Made by a program: the position numbers and the translations under genes. Positions 17,405 through 25,338 of a DNA stretch of 64,000 nucleotides are shown here, one piece after another. Origin of the DNA: JAKOWB01 sp038363005 (lineage in GTDB: Bacteria; Pseudomonadota; Alphaproteobacteria; Kiloniellales; JACOMY01); the NCBI GenBank assembly GCA_038363005.1, contig JBBQBI010000001.1:62001-126000 (forward strand), written 5' to 3'. How positions within the stretch are numbered: position 1 is the first letter of the stretch; each line of letters opens with the position of its first letter. Under the pieces are notes generated by a model. The model was not told where the DNA came from and did not search any database. It saw nothing but the letters and a program-made list of their open reading frames with translations.

Positions 17405-18426
17405 GCCAGCCCGGTCAGGAAGCCGCGCATGGTCGGCCAATGGCGCTCGATGGCGTCGACTGCGCCGCTGACCTGGCGGCCGCGGCTTGCCAGGTGCTCG
17501 GTCAGTTCGGCGTCGAGGCGTTCGACCAGCGCCGGATCGTCGTGGTCCAGCCCGGGCTGCTGCAGCGAGGCCGCCATGCCGGCGCCGCGGCCGTCCTCGT
17601 TGATCAGGAACGAGGCCAGGCGCTTGCTGAGGAAATAGAGGTGCGCGTGGACGCGGAAGCCGACGTGCAGGTCGCAGTCGCCGTAGAAGGCGATGCGTCG
17701 GGTGTCGTAGGCCACGTCGCGCACGCGATAACCCAGCGCCAGCGCCGCCGTCGCCCAGGCCATGTAGCCGGCGCCCTGGTGCCACGAGGTCAGGCGGTCA
17801 GGCCGGATACCGCGGTGGAAGGCGCAGATCCGCTCAGCCTTGGGAAAGCGCCGGGCCAGCAGGCGCATCACCGCCAGGGTCGGCCGAGTCAGGCGGATGC
17901 CGGCCGGCGTGGTGAAGACCAGGCGCCTGACCTCGGCGGCGTGGCGATAGGGCTTGCCCAGGCTTTCCAGGTCGTACCAGACCGGGCAGCCGGTCATCAC
18001 CGCGCTGTCGAAACCGGCCCGCCGCAGGATTCCCAGGGTGATGTCGTCGCGCACGCTCGATGCGCGGCCCTGGTCGTGCAGTCGGCGCAGCAGTTCCAGC
18101 GAGCGGTCAGTGAACTGGAAGTCCTGCGGCCGGTTGAAGGGCTTGCCGCTCCAGCCCAGGCCGAAGCCGACCGGCGGCGCGGTCAGGCGGTCGAGATCCT
18201 CGACCAGTGGAAAGATCCGTGGGTAGACGTCGCTGGCATAGCCTGGCCCGCCACAGAGCACCACGGCGCGCGCGGCATTGACCGCGTCCAGGCGGGGGGT
18301 CAGCGGGTCCTGCCGGCGCAGGTCGAGCTGCTCGGCATCGACGAAACGCGCCAGCAGCGCCTTGGCCCGCTCGGCGATCAGGAAATCGCCGACGTTCTTC
18401 AAGGCCCCGGTCAAGGTGACGATCAT
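17401..18426 (-). CDS. Polysaccharide pyruvyl transferase family protein
   Basis: A 341-aa member of the CsaB/WcaK-type family that puts ketal-linked pyruvate on glycans, using PEP. The start MIVTLTGALKNVGDFLIAER gives the family's N-terminal strand-loop. GGPGYASDVYPRIFPL follows. VGFGLGWSGKPFNR and SSVRDDITLGILRRAGF are core elements. The C-terminal signature is DLHVGFRVHAHLYFLSKRL. The gene heads the wzx operon. Pyruvylation would add negative charge to the surface glycan. The enzyme could also be a related family member with a different transfer role. Confidence 0.85.
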   Translation of the reverse strand: MIVTLTGALKNVGDFLIAERAKALLARFVDAEQLDLRRQDPLTPRLDAVNAARAVVLCGGPGYASDVYPRIFPLVEDLDRLTAPPVGFGLGWSGKPFNRPQDFQFTDRSLELLRRLHDQGRASSVRDDITLGILRRAGFDSAVMTGCPVWYDLESLGKPYRHAAEVRRLVFTTPAGIRLTRPTLAVMRLLARRFPKAERICAFHRGIRPDRLTSWHQGAGYMAWATAALALGYRVRDVAYDTRRIAFYGDCDLHVGFRVHAHLYFLSKRLASFLINEDGRGAGMAASLQQPGLDHDDPALVERLDAELTEHLASRGRQVSGAVDAIERHWPTMRGFLTGLA

Positions 18427-18484
18427 GGGCCGGGAAGCTAGTGGATGGCCCGGCCGCAGGGAAGGGGGCGCCCGGGCCTGGAAG

Positions 18485-19786
18485 CTACAGGCCGCGCAGC
18501 AGGCGCGGCAGCGCGAGGCCCAGGGTGATGGCGCGCGTCAGCATGAAGATCAGGAAGGCGATCCACAGGCCGTGGTTGCCGGCGCCCGGCAACAGCGCCC
18601 AGATGGCGCCCAGGTAGACCAGCAGCGAGAACAGCATGGAGTTGCGCATGGTGGCCGCGCGGGTGGTGCCGATGAAGACCCCGTCCAGCATGAAGGACCA
18701 GACCGAGATCAGCGGCGAGAGCACCATCCACGGCAGGTAGAGTACGGCGAGATCCAACACCGTGGCATGCTCGGTGAAGAGCGTCAGGATCGCCGGCCCG
18801 GCCAGCGCATAGGCGATGGCGGTACCGATGGCGAAGAACGCGGCCCACAAGGTCGCGGCCTCCAGCGCGCCCAGGAAGGCGCGGCGGTCGCGCCGGCCCC
18901 AGGCGGCGCCGGTCAGCGTCTCGGCGGCGTGTGCGAAGGCGTCCAGCGCATAGGACATCAGGGTCTGCAGATGCAGCAGCAGGGCGTTGGCGGCCAGGAT
19001 GTCGTCGCCCTGGCGGGCGCCCAGCGTGGTGAAGATACCGAGCGTGATGAGCAGGGCGAGCGTGCGCACGAAGAGGTCGGCGTTGACCCGCACCAGCGCC
19101 AGCAGCCGCGCCGGGTCGAGCAACCGGGTCAGGCCCGGCCAGACGGTATGGCGCCGCAGCTTCCAGGCGATCGCCGGGGCGATCAGCAGCAGCGCCGCCA
19201 CCTCGGCGCAGACGGTGCCCCAGGCGACGCCAGCGATGCCCCATTTCAGGCCCAGCACGAAGGCGAGGCTGAATCCCAGGTTCAGCAGGTTGGTCAGCAG
19301 GCCGTAGATCAGCACCCAGCGGGTCTGCTGCAGGGCGATGAACCAGCCGAACACGGCATAGGCGAGGAGCGCGGCCGGCGCCGAGAGGATGCGGATGTCA
19401 AAGTAGATCCGCGCCGCTTGCCGCACCTCGGCGCTGGGCGCTACCAGGTTGAAGGCCAGCGTCGCTAGCGGCCCCTGCAACGCGATCAGCAGGCCGCCCA
19501 GCAGCAGCGCCAGCAGCGCCGGGCGGAAAAAGCTGGCCGCCAACTCGACCCGGTCGCCGCTGCCAAAGGCTTGCGCGGCGAAGCCGGTGGTGCCCATGCG
19601 CAGAAAGCCGAAACCCCAATAGAGGAACGAGAAGATCAGCGCCCCCACGGCCACCGCGCCGATCAGCGCCGGATCGGGCAGGTGGCCGATGATGGCGGTG
19701 TCCACCATGCCCATCAGCGGCGTGGTGATATTGGCCAGCATGATGGGCAGGGCCAGTCGCCAGACTGGCCCGTGCCACGGCTTCAT
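18485..19786 (-). CDS. MATE-family (DinF-like) efflux transporter
   Basis: A 433-aa inner-membrane protein with 12 helices and internal two-fold repeat. Family marks are LALPIMLANITTPLMGMVDTAIIGHL in helix 1, GFGFLRMGTTGFAAQAFGSG, GWFIALQQTRWVLIYGL, ALDAFAHAAETLTGAAWG, and DGVFIGTTRAATMRNSML near the C terminus. This matches the DinF branch, which exchanges cations for drugs or metabolites. ATG 19786 is used. The frame stays open to 19972, but that stretch is a shadow of the SH3 gene. It lies 47 bases downstream of the SH3 gene stop and may be its operon partner. Confidence 0.88.
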   Translation of the reverse strand: MKPWHGPVWRLALPIMLANITTPLMGMVDTAIIGHLPDPALIGAVAVGALIFSFLYWGFGFLRMGTTGFAAQAFGSGDRVELAASFFRPALLALLLGGLLIALQGPLATLAFNLVAPSAEVRQAARIYFDIRILSAPAALLAYAVFGWFIALQQTRWVLIYGLLTNLLNLGFSLAFVLGLKWGIAGVAWGTVCAEVAALLLIAPAIAWKLRRHTVWPGLTRLLDPARLLALVRVNADLFVRTLALLITLGIFTTLGARQGDDILAANALLLHLQTLMSYALDAFAHAAETLTGAAWGRRDRRAFLGALEAATLWAAFFAIGTAIAYALAGPAILTLFTEHATVLDLAVLYLPWMVLSPLISVWSFMLDGVFIGTTRAATMRNSMLFSLLVYLGAIWALLPGAGNHGLWIAFLIFMLTRAITLGLALPRLLRGL

Positions 19787-19833
19787 CGAGACCGGCGGTT
19801 CCGCCGCCTGGGTTGTGTCCCCGGGCAAGGCCG

Positions 19834-20511
19834 TCAGTCGCCGGCGAGGAAGAAGATCATCTGCCACTGGCCGTCGTGCTGCTCGAAGCCGGCGCGGTAG
19901 TCGAGCAGGAAGCGCAGGAACTCCTGCGCCACCCAACCCTGCTCGCCCTGCGTGGTGTCGACCAGCACCCATTCCCGGCCGCTGGCGTCCTGTACCACGC
20001 CCTCACGGTTGGGATCGTAGGGCACCTGCACCACGACCTCGTAGTTCAAGGCGCGAATCACCTTGCCGCTGGTCGAGGGCTCGGCGCGCAGGCGCACGTT
20101 CTGGCCGGCGACGATGGCGGTGCTGTAGAGGTCGAGGTTGTCCGGCGGCTCGTACCAGAAGGTCCAGGGGCCGATGAAGCTCGCCCCCTCGAAGCGGCCG
20201 CCCTCGGCCAGCGCGCGCTCCAGGTAGAGCCAGTAGAACTCCGGCTCGGTATCGCCGCCGCCGGTCAGCCAGAGCTGGAAGGTATCGCGCCCGGCGTCGC
20301 CGCCGAACGACAGCTCGATGTCCTCGGCGGCGGCGGCCACCACGGCCTCGACGTCGCGCTCGCGCACCGCCTTTAGCAGGCCGTCGCGGAAGGCTTTGAA
20401 GCTTGCGTCCTGTCCGGCCTCGTCGAAGGGTGGAAAGGTCAGGGGCTCGGCGGCGGCTGGCGCCGCCAGCAGGCTGGCGACCAGGACCAGGGCAAGGCGA
20501 AGCGATTGCAT
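19834..20511 (-). CDS. Secreted SH3-domain protein, copy 1 of tandem pair
   Basis: A 225-aa exported protein with signal peptide MQSLRLALVLVASLLAAPAAA. The first domain (FPPFDEAGQDASFKAFRDGL ... FGGDAGRDTFQLWL) is shared with the neighbour at 20615 but not with a family I can name. The second is a bacterial SH3-like fold: STAIVAGQNVRLRAEPSTSG ... WVLVDTTQGEQGWVAQEFL. It ends in the paired motif GYRAGFE-type (DYRAGFEQHDGQWQMIFFLA) seen in both copies. Bacterial SH3 domains often bind cell-wall peptide or metal, but no catalytic residues are evident. The two copies have the same length and almost the same C-terminal motif. Confidence 0.82.
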   Translation of the reverse strand: MQSLRLALVLVASLLAAPAAAEPLTFPPFDEAGQDASFKAFRDGLLKAVRERDVEAVVAAAAEDIELSFGGDAGRDTFQLWLTGGGDTEPEFYWLYLERALAEGGRFEGASFIGPWTFWYEPPDNLDLYSTAIVAGQNVRLRAEPSTSGKVIRALNYEVVVQVPYDPNREGVVQDASGREWVLVDTTQGEQGWVAQEFLRFLLDYRAGFEQHDGQWQMIFFLAGD

Positions 20512-20614
20512 GTCGGCGTACTCGCTCAGAAAGCAGCTGCGGGGCGCCGACTATAGGGTCAGGAACCGGCGGCGGGGAAGCCGCCTGCGGCAGGCTCGGA
20601 TGCCAGACGCCGGG

Positions 20615-21292
20615 TCAGTCCCCGGCGAGGAAGTAGGTCATCATCCACTGCCCACCGCGCAGCTCGAAGCCGGCGCGGTAGCCGTAGGGGCCGCGCAGGA
20701 AATCGCCTCGGATCCAGCCCTGGCGCTTGTCCAGCGTGCGCACCTTGTACCAGTCCATGCCGTCCTTGCCGGTGGCCAGGATCTCGTTCGGGTCGTCGGT
20801 CATGACCACTTCGTAGCTCAGCGTGGCGCGCACCGCGAACTCGGTGCCGGGACCGGCGCGCAAGCGCACCTTGTCGCCGATGACATAGACGACCGCGTAC
20901 CAGTCGGTATCTTCCGGCAGCGCCGGCACCGCGGCGAACCAGTAGGGCGCGCTGAAGCCGCCCTGCTGGTCGAAGCCACCGCCATGCGACAGCACCTCTT
21001 CCAGGTCACGCCACAGCTGCTCGGCACGGTCCCGGTCGGCGCCGCTCAGCCAGGACCGCAGCGTCTCCGGCCCGGTGTCTTCACCAAAGCTCAGCAGGAT
21101 GTCAGGCGCGGCAGACTGGACCACGTTCTCCAGGTCGCGCTGCTTGACCGCTACCAGCAGGGCGTCGCGGAAGGCGCGCAGCCGCGGGTCCTTGCCAGCC
21201 TCGTCGAATGGCCGCAGCTGCAGGCCCTCGGCCCCGGCCGGGGCCGCGCCGCACAGCAGCAGGGCAAGACAGCAAACCAGCAGGCGCAGCAT
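20615..21292 (-). CDS. Secreted SH3-domain protein, copy 2 of tandem pair
   Basis: A 225-aa paralogue of the next gene downstream. It has signal peptide MLRLLVCCLALLLCGAAPAGA, then RPFDEAGKDPRLRAFRDALL, LLSFGEDTGPETLRSWLSG, the SH3-like part VVYVIGDKVRLRAGPGTEFA ... DWYKVRTLDKRQGWIRGDFL, and the same tail form YGYRAGFELRGGQWMMTYFLAGD. ATG 21292 is selected because the signal peptide begins there. The frame extends further upstream only as a shadow. The copies have diverged substantially while keeping the domain order, so this is an old tandem duplication. It is divergent from the FAD oxidoreductase gene (84 bases). Confidence 0.82.
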   Translation of the reverse strand: MLRLLVCCLALLLCGAAPAGAEGLQLRPFDEAGKDPRLRAFRDALLVAVKQRDLENVVQSAAPDILLSFGEDTGPETLRSWLSGADRDRAEQLWRDLEEVLSHGGGFDQQGGFSAPYWFAAVPALPEDTDWYAVVYVIGDKVRLRAGPGTEFAVRATLSYEVVMTDDPNEILATGKDGMDWYKVRTLDKRQGWIRGDFLRGPYGYRAGFELRGGQWMMTYFLAGD

Positions 21293-21376
21293 GGCAAGGC
21301 TCCATCGACCACCCGGGCGCACTATAATCACCGGTTCGACAGGCTCGCTAGAGTGCCGTCGCGCGGGAGGACGCGA

Positions 21377-22660
21377 ATGCCCTATGACAGCGACGTGATC
21401 GTGGTGGGCGCCGGCCTGGCCGGTGCCATGGCGACCCGGGAGCTGATGCGCCGCGGCCTGCGCGTGCGGCTGCTGGAGGCTCGCCAGCGCGTCGGCGGGC
21501 GCGCCTTCACCCGCGCCTTTGCCGACAGTGCCGCTCGTCTGGATTTCGGCGGTGGCTGGGTCACCGCCGGACAGTCGCGCGTGCATGCCCTGGCCGACGA
21601 GCTGGGGCTGTGCTGGCGTGCGACGCAGCCGGTCGGCGACCGCCGCTGGCTGCGTCCCGATGGCCTGAGCAGGCAGGGACCGGCAGCCGACAGCGCGGCG
21701 CACGCAGCCTGCGTGGCCCGCGTCGTCGCCGATGCCAGGCGCTACAAGGCCGGCCACCACGCGGATCCGGAAGGGCGACCGCTGCAGCGCGTCAGCTTCG
21801 CCGCCTATCTGGATCGCCTGGCGACCAGTGCGGCGACGCGCGCCGAATTCGAAGCCTGGTGGTGCCTCTCGGGCAGCGGCGACCCGGCGGTGGTAACGGC
21901 GGCCGAGTTCCTCGGCAGCTGCGGCCATGGTGATGGCCGGCCGGACAGCCTGCTGGAGGTCATGGTGGAAGGACCAGCCGGTGGCGCCCAATCGCTGGCC
22001 GAGGGCCTGCTGCGCCAGGCCGGCGTGGTGATCGAGTTGGGCCAGGCGGTGCAGGCCCTGGAGCAGGACGCGAGCAGCGCCACGGTCAGTCTGGCCGACG
22101 GTCGCCGCCTGACCGCCCGCGCCGTATTGCTGGCCACCGGCGTCAATCCGCTGCGCGACCTTGGCTTCCTGCCGCCGCTGCGGGCAGCGGCGGCACAGGC
22201 CGTGGCCGAGGGACACCACGGGCGGGCGGTGAAGCTATGGCTGCGGGCGGAGGGCGTGGCCCTGGGCAGCCTGGCGGTCGGCGCCGGCCCCGGCCTCCGC
22301 TGGCTCTTCGCCGAACGCCCTGCCAGTGGCGGCGGCGTCTACCTGGTGGGCTTCGGCCTGGCCGAGCCGGACCGGACACCTGACCGGGACTATGCCGCGG
22401 CGGCCCTGCAGGCCTTCTTCCCCGGCGCGCGCCTCACCGGCTGGGACTGGCATGACTGGGTCGCCGACCCCTGGTCGCGCGGTACCTGGGTGGCGGCAGC
22501 GGCGGCGCGGCCGGAGCTCTTCGCGGCGGGCGGCTGGGGGCCGCAGGGCCGTGCCTACTTCGCCTCGTCCGACATCGCGCCGGCCTGGAGCGGCTGGTTC
22601 GAAGGCGCGCTGGAAAGTGGCCTGGCGGCGGCCACGGCGATTGCCGCGCGGCTTGGCTAG
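21377..22660 (+). CDS. FAD-dependent amine oxidase-like oxidoreductase
   Basis: A 427-aa flavoprotein of the monoamine oxidase-like family. The dinucleotide site is DVIVVGAGLAGAMATRELMR, followed by VRLLEARQRVGGRAFTRAF. The second FAD strand is AVLLATGVNPLRDLGF, and the C-terminal FAD/substrate segment is RAYFASSDIAPAWSGWFEGALESG, resembling the WSG..EGA form of amine oxidases. ATG 21377 has GGGAGG upstream. There is no signal peptide, so it is probably cytoplasmic. The substrate is unknown. It is convergent with the first gene of the Tat-protein cluster and overlaps its stop by 4 bases. Confidence 0.83.
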   Translation: MPYDSDVIVVGAGLAGAMATRELMRRGLRVRLLEARQRVGGRAFTRAFADSAARLDFGGGWVTAGQSRVHALADELGLCWRATQPVGDRRWLRPDGLSRQGPAADSAAHAACVARVVADARRYKAGHHADPEGRPLQRVSFAAYLDRLATSAATRAEFEAWWCLSGSGDPAVVTAAEFLGSCGHGDGRPDSLLEVMVEGPAGGAQSLAEGLLRQAGVVIELGQAVQALEQDASSATVSLADGRRLTARAVLLATGVNPLRDLGFLPPLRAAAAQAVAEGHHGRAVKLWLRAEGVALGSLAVGAGPGLRWLFAERPASGGGVYLVGFGLAEPDRTPDRDYAAAALQAFFPGARLTGWDWHDWVADPWSRGTWVAAAAARPELFAAGGWGPQGRAYFASSDIAPAWSGWFEGALESGLAAATAIAARLG

Positions 22661-23253
22661 GCCAGCGTGAAGTTGGCGAAGTAGAAACTGCCCAGGTCGA
22701 TCGCCAGAATGCCAGAAGTGCCCTTCAGCTTTCGGTCGCTGAAGTGGCCGCTCACCTCGCCGTTGGTGAGGATGTTGATGCCCTGGTCCGCGTTCTCCAG
22801 CGACAGCCGGGTGACGACGTCGCTGCGCAATCCGAGAGCGGGCAGCTCGGTGATGCGAAAGATGCCATCGGCCTGGGTGGAGCTGGAGATGCCAAGCGTG
22901 CCGCTGGGCTGCAGAGTGACGGCCAGGCAGTCACCGGTAGCGGCATCGCCGTTGAACGCCAGGCCGGCGCCACTGTGAGCCGCCGTGCCCACCGGAAAGA
23001 CATCGACGGACACCCGCTTCGCGGCCTGCTCCGTCTTGGTCATGCGGAAGAAGCAGTTGCCGAAGCCGTCCTTATTCTCCAGTACAAAGAAACTCTCTTG
23101 GTAGGAGCCGCGCCAGGGCGGTGAGTCAATCACCAGCTGGGTAGAAGCCAGGATGCCCATGTTGGCGACATCGTTGGCCAGCGCGGCGCGCCAGGGCAGG
23201 ACGGCGCCGGCTGCCGTGGCGCTGCTCACGGTAAGGAAGTCCCGACGGTGCAT
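22657..23253 (-). CDS. Tat-exported ~200-aa protein, paralogue A (last of five)
   Basis: A 198-aa protein with a twin-arginine signal (HRRDFLTVSSATAAGAVLPW). The mature part shares the family order NMG, PPWRGSYQESFFVLENKDGF, VSVDVFPVGTAAHSGAGLAF, LAVTLQPSGTLGI, ITELPALGLRSDVVTRLSLE, INILTNGEVSGHFSDRKLKG and ending FYFANFTLA. It is the most diverged member of the B-like subtype. It lacks the cysteine of CGHFSD. Its own ribosome site (GGGGAGGAAC) precedes ATG 23253. I recognise no named family. The alternating short strands and final aromatic strand suggest a beta-sandwich, but this is inference. Confidence 0.8.
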   Translation of the reverse strand: MHRRDFLTVSSATAAGAVLPWRAALANDVANMGILASTQLVIDSPPWRGSYQESFFVLENKDGFGNCFFRMTKTEQAAKRVSVDVFPVGTAAHSGAGLAFNGDAATGDCLAVTLQPSGTLGISSSTQADGIFRITELPALGLRSDVVTRLSLENADQGINILTNGEVSGHFSDRKLKGTSGILAIDLGSFYFANFTLA

Positions 23254-23333
23254 CCCGATGTTCCTCCCCTTGGACGATTCTATCGGGGCCGCCTGGCTGG
23301 CACTCGCCAGCAGCCCGCCGCGCGCCTGCTGCT

Positions 23334-23936
23334 CTAGCCCAGCGTGAAGTTGGCGAAGTAGAAGGTGCCACGATCGATCGCCATGATGCCGAAGCTGCCC
23401 TTGAGCTTGATGTCGCTGAAGTGGCCGCAGACTTCGCCGTTGGTCAGGATGACGATCCCGCTCGGCGAGTTTTCCAGCGACAAGCGGGTGACGGCATCGC
23501 TGCGCAGTCCCGCCGCCGGCAGCTCAGTCAGGCGCTCCATCGGCTCGTTTGCCGGCGAGCTGTAGATGCCGATTTGGCCATTGGGTTGCAGCGCCACCGC
23601 CAAGTAGGCGCCGGTCTTGACGACCTGGTTCAGCACCAGCCCGGCGCCGGAATAGGCGGCCGTGCCAGACGGAAAGACATCGACGGAGACATGCGTGATG
23701 CCCTCCATCTCCGGCAGGGTAGAGATGCGGGCGCTGTTGAAACCATCCTTGTTCTCCATCACGTAGAAGCCCTGCTGATAGAAGCCGCGCCAGGGCCCCT
23801 GCACGGCCAATAGGTTGTTGTTCGCCAGGGCACCCATGTTGGCTTCGTCGGCGGCCCAGGCCGGCGCCCTGGGCAACAGCGCGCCGAGCGTCGCGATGCC
23901 GCCACAGGCGGCCAGGAATCCCCTTCGCTGGAACAA
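23334..23936 (-). CDS. Tat-exported ~200-aa protein, paralogue B
   Basis: A 200-aa protein whose start is TTG 23936, preceded by AAGGGAGAACC. The twin-arginine signal is FQRRGFLAACGGIATLGALL. It is closest to the copy at 24638: both have ADEANMGALANNNL, WR.FYQQGFYVMENK, LVLNQV.KTGAYLAV.LQPNGQ, LTELPAAGLRSD.VTRLSLE and CGHFSDIKLKGSFGIM. Differences are spread over the length, so the copies are not a recent identical duplication. Gaps to its neighbours are 80 and 68 bases, and each gene in the row carries its own ribosome site. Function unknown. Confidence 0.8.
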   Translation of the reverse strand: MFQRRGFLAACGGIATLGALLPRAPAWAADEANMGALANNNLLAVQGPWRGFYQQGFYVMENKDGFNSARISTLPEMEGITHVSVDVFPSGTAAYSGAGLVLNQVVKTGAYLAVALQPNGQIGIYSSPANEPMERLTELPAAGLRSDAVTRLSLENSPSGIVILTNGEVCGHFSDIKLKGSFGIMAIDRGTFYFANFTLG

Positions 23937-24004
23937 CTTGGTTCTCCCTTCCGCGGTGTCTCTGTGCAGCCTACTCGGATCCCCACTGCCGCGCCGCAGC
24001 CCTG

Positions 24005-24595
24005 CTAGCCCATCCAGAAGTTTGCCATGTAGAACTGGCCGCGGTCCGTCGCCATCGCACCGCAGGCACCTTTCAGCTTGATGTCGCTGAAGTGCCCGCT
24101 CTTGGTGCCGTTGGTCAGGATGTCGATCCCGGCGGCGGAATTCTCGCAGGACAGCCGGGTGACCACGTCGCTGCGCAGGCCGAGCGCCGGGAACTGCGTC
24201 ACCCGGCCGATGCCGCCGTCGGGGTCGTAGAAGTAGATGCCGAGCGTGCCCGCCGGCTCCAGCGTCACACCGAGGTAGCTGCCGCCACGCACTTCCTTGT
24301 TCAGCAACAAGCCGGCGCCGGTATAGGCGCCCGGACCGGCGGCAAAGACGTCCAGGACGACTTTCTGCGGCGGCAGTGCCGAGAGGGCAGCGAAGGTCAT
24401 GGTGTTGTTGAAGCCCTCCTGGTTCTCCAGCAGGTAGAAGCCCTGGGCGTAGCTGCCCTTCCAGGGCGGCTCCTCGCCGATCAGCAGGTACTGTTCGAGC
24501 AGGCCCATGTTTGCGGTGTCAGCGCGGGCCGGGGCCAGGGGCAGGGTCGCGGCCATCACGCCGCCGCACACACCGAGGAAATCACGACGTCGCAT
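24005..24595 (-). CDS. Tat-exported ~200-aa protein, paralogue C
   Basis: A 196-aa protein with the signal MRRRDFLGVCGGVMAATLPL and the second subtype of the family. Subtype marks are PPWKGSYAQGFYLLENQEGF, a FNNTMTF segment, GAYTGAGLLLNKE, LGVTLEPAGTLGIYFYDPDG, TQFPALGLRSDVVTRLSCEN and GIDILTNGTKSGHFSDIKLKG, ending FYMANFWMG. It is closest to the copy at 25339, sharing the signal peptide start, the SC(E/Q)N cysteine and the IYFY strand. The ribosome site CGGAGGAAC lies just upstream of ATG 24595. No enzymatic motif is visible. Confidence 0.8.
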   Translation of the reverse strand: MRRRDFLGVCGGVMAATLPLAPARADTANMGLLEQYLLIGEEPPWKGSYAQGFYLLENQEGFNNTMTFAALSALPPQKVVLDVFAAGPGAYTGAGLLLNKEVRGGSYLGVTLEPAGTLGIYFYDPDGGIGRVTQFPALGLRSDVVTRLSCENSAAGIDILTNGTKSGHFSDIKLKGACGAMATDRGQFYMANFWMG

Positions 24596-24637
24596 GCTGG
24601 TGTTCCTCCGCTTCGTTGGTTGTACGTGGCCGCTAAC

Positions 24638-25240
24638 CTAGCTCAAGGTGAAGTTGGCGAAGTAGAAGCTGCCGCGATCGATGCCCATGATGCCGAAGCT
24701 GCCCTTCAGCTTGATATCGCTGAAGTGGCCGCAGAACTCACCGTTGGTCAGGATGTCGATGCCGCGCTCCGAGTTCTCCAGCGACAGGCGGGTGACGACA
24801 TCGCTGCGCAGTCCCGCCGCCGGCAGCTCGGTGACGCGCTCCAACGCATCGTTCGGCGGGGCGTTGTAGATGCCGAGCTGGCCATTGGGCTGCAGCGTCA
24901 CCGCCAGGTAGGCCCCGGTCTTGAGCACCTGGTTGAGTACCAGCCCACCGCCGCTATAGGCGCCCGCGCCGACCGGAAAGACGTCGACGGAGACACGCTT
25001 GATGCCGTCCATCTCCTTGGTGGTCGAGAGGCGGGCGCTGTTGAAGCCCCCCTTGTTCTCCATCACGTAGAAGCCCTGCTGGTAGAAACAGCGCCAGGGC
25101 GCCTGCTCGGTCACTAGATTGTTGTTCGCCAGGGCGCCCATGTTGGCCTCGTCGGCTGCCCAGGCCGGGGTCCTGGGCAACAGGCTGCCGAGCGTCGCGA
25201 TACCGCCGCAGGCGGCCAGGAATCCCCGTCGCTGCATCAT
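24638..25240 (-). CDS. Tat-exported ~200-aa protein, paralogue D
   Basis: A 200-aa protein and the close sister of the copy at 23334. The start is ATG 25240 (MMQRRGFLAACGGIATLGSL), with AAGGAG seven bases upstream. An in-frame extension to 25279 lacks a ribosome site and would bury the Tat signal. Family blocks are ADEANMGALANNNLV, FYQQGFYVMENKGGFNSARL, VSVDVFPVGAGAYSGGGLVL, LGIYNAPPNDALERVTELPA and GIDILTNGEFCGHFSDIKLK, then FYFANFTLS. In PPWRGSY the first residues are changed to APWRCFY. It lies 42 bases before the next gene. Confidence 0.82.
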   Translation of the reverse strand: MMQRRGFLAACGGIATLGSLLPRTPAWAADEANMGALANNNLVTEQAPWRCFYQQGFYVMENKGGFNSARLSTTKEMDGIKRVSVDVFPVGAGAYSGGGLVLNQVLKTGAYLAVTLQPNGQLGIYNAPPNDALERVTELPAAGLRSDVVTRLSLENSERGIDILTNGEFCGHFSDIKLKGSFGIMGIDRGSFYFANFTLS

Positions 25241-25338
25241 GGTGGTTCTCCTTATCCGCCGCGGCGCCAAACGCGCCATGCCAGGGAAGGCTTCTGGTCA
25301 GGGCGGCAGCGGCCGGGCCGCGGCCGCCTGTTGCCAGA

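Noticed and set aside
16085..17785. Longer Wzx with ~127 extra N-terminal residues
   Set aside because: The extension is the antiparallel-free shadow of the pyruvyl transferase frame. GTG 17404 overlaps its stop as GTGA and gives a normal flippase.
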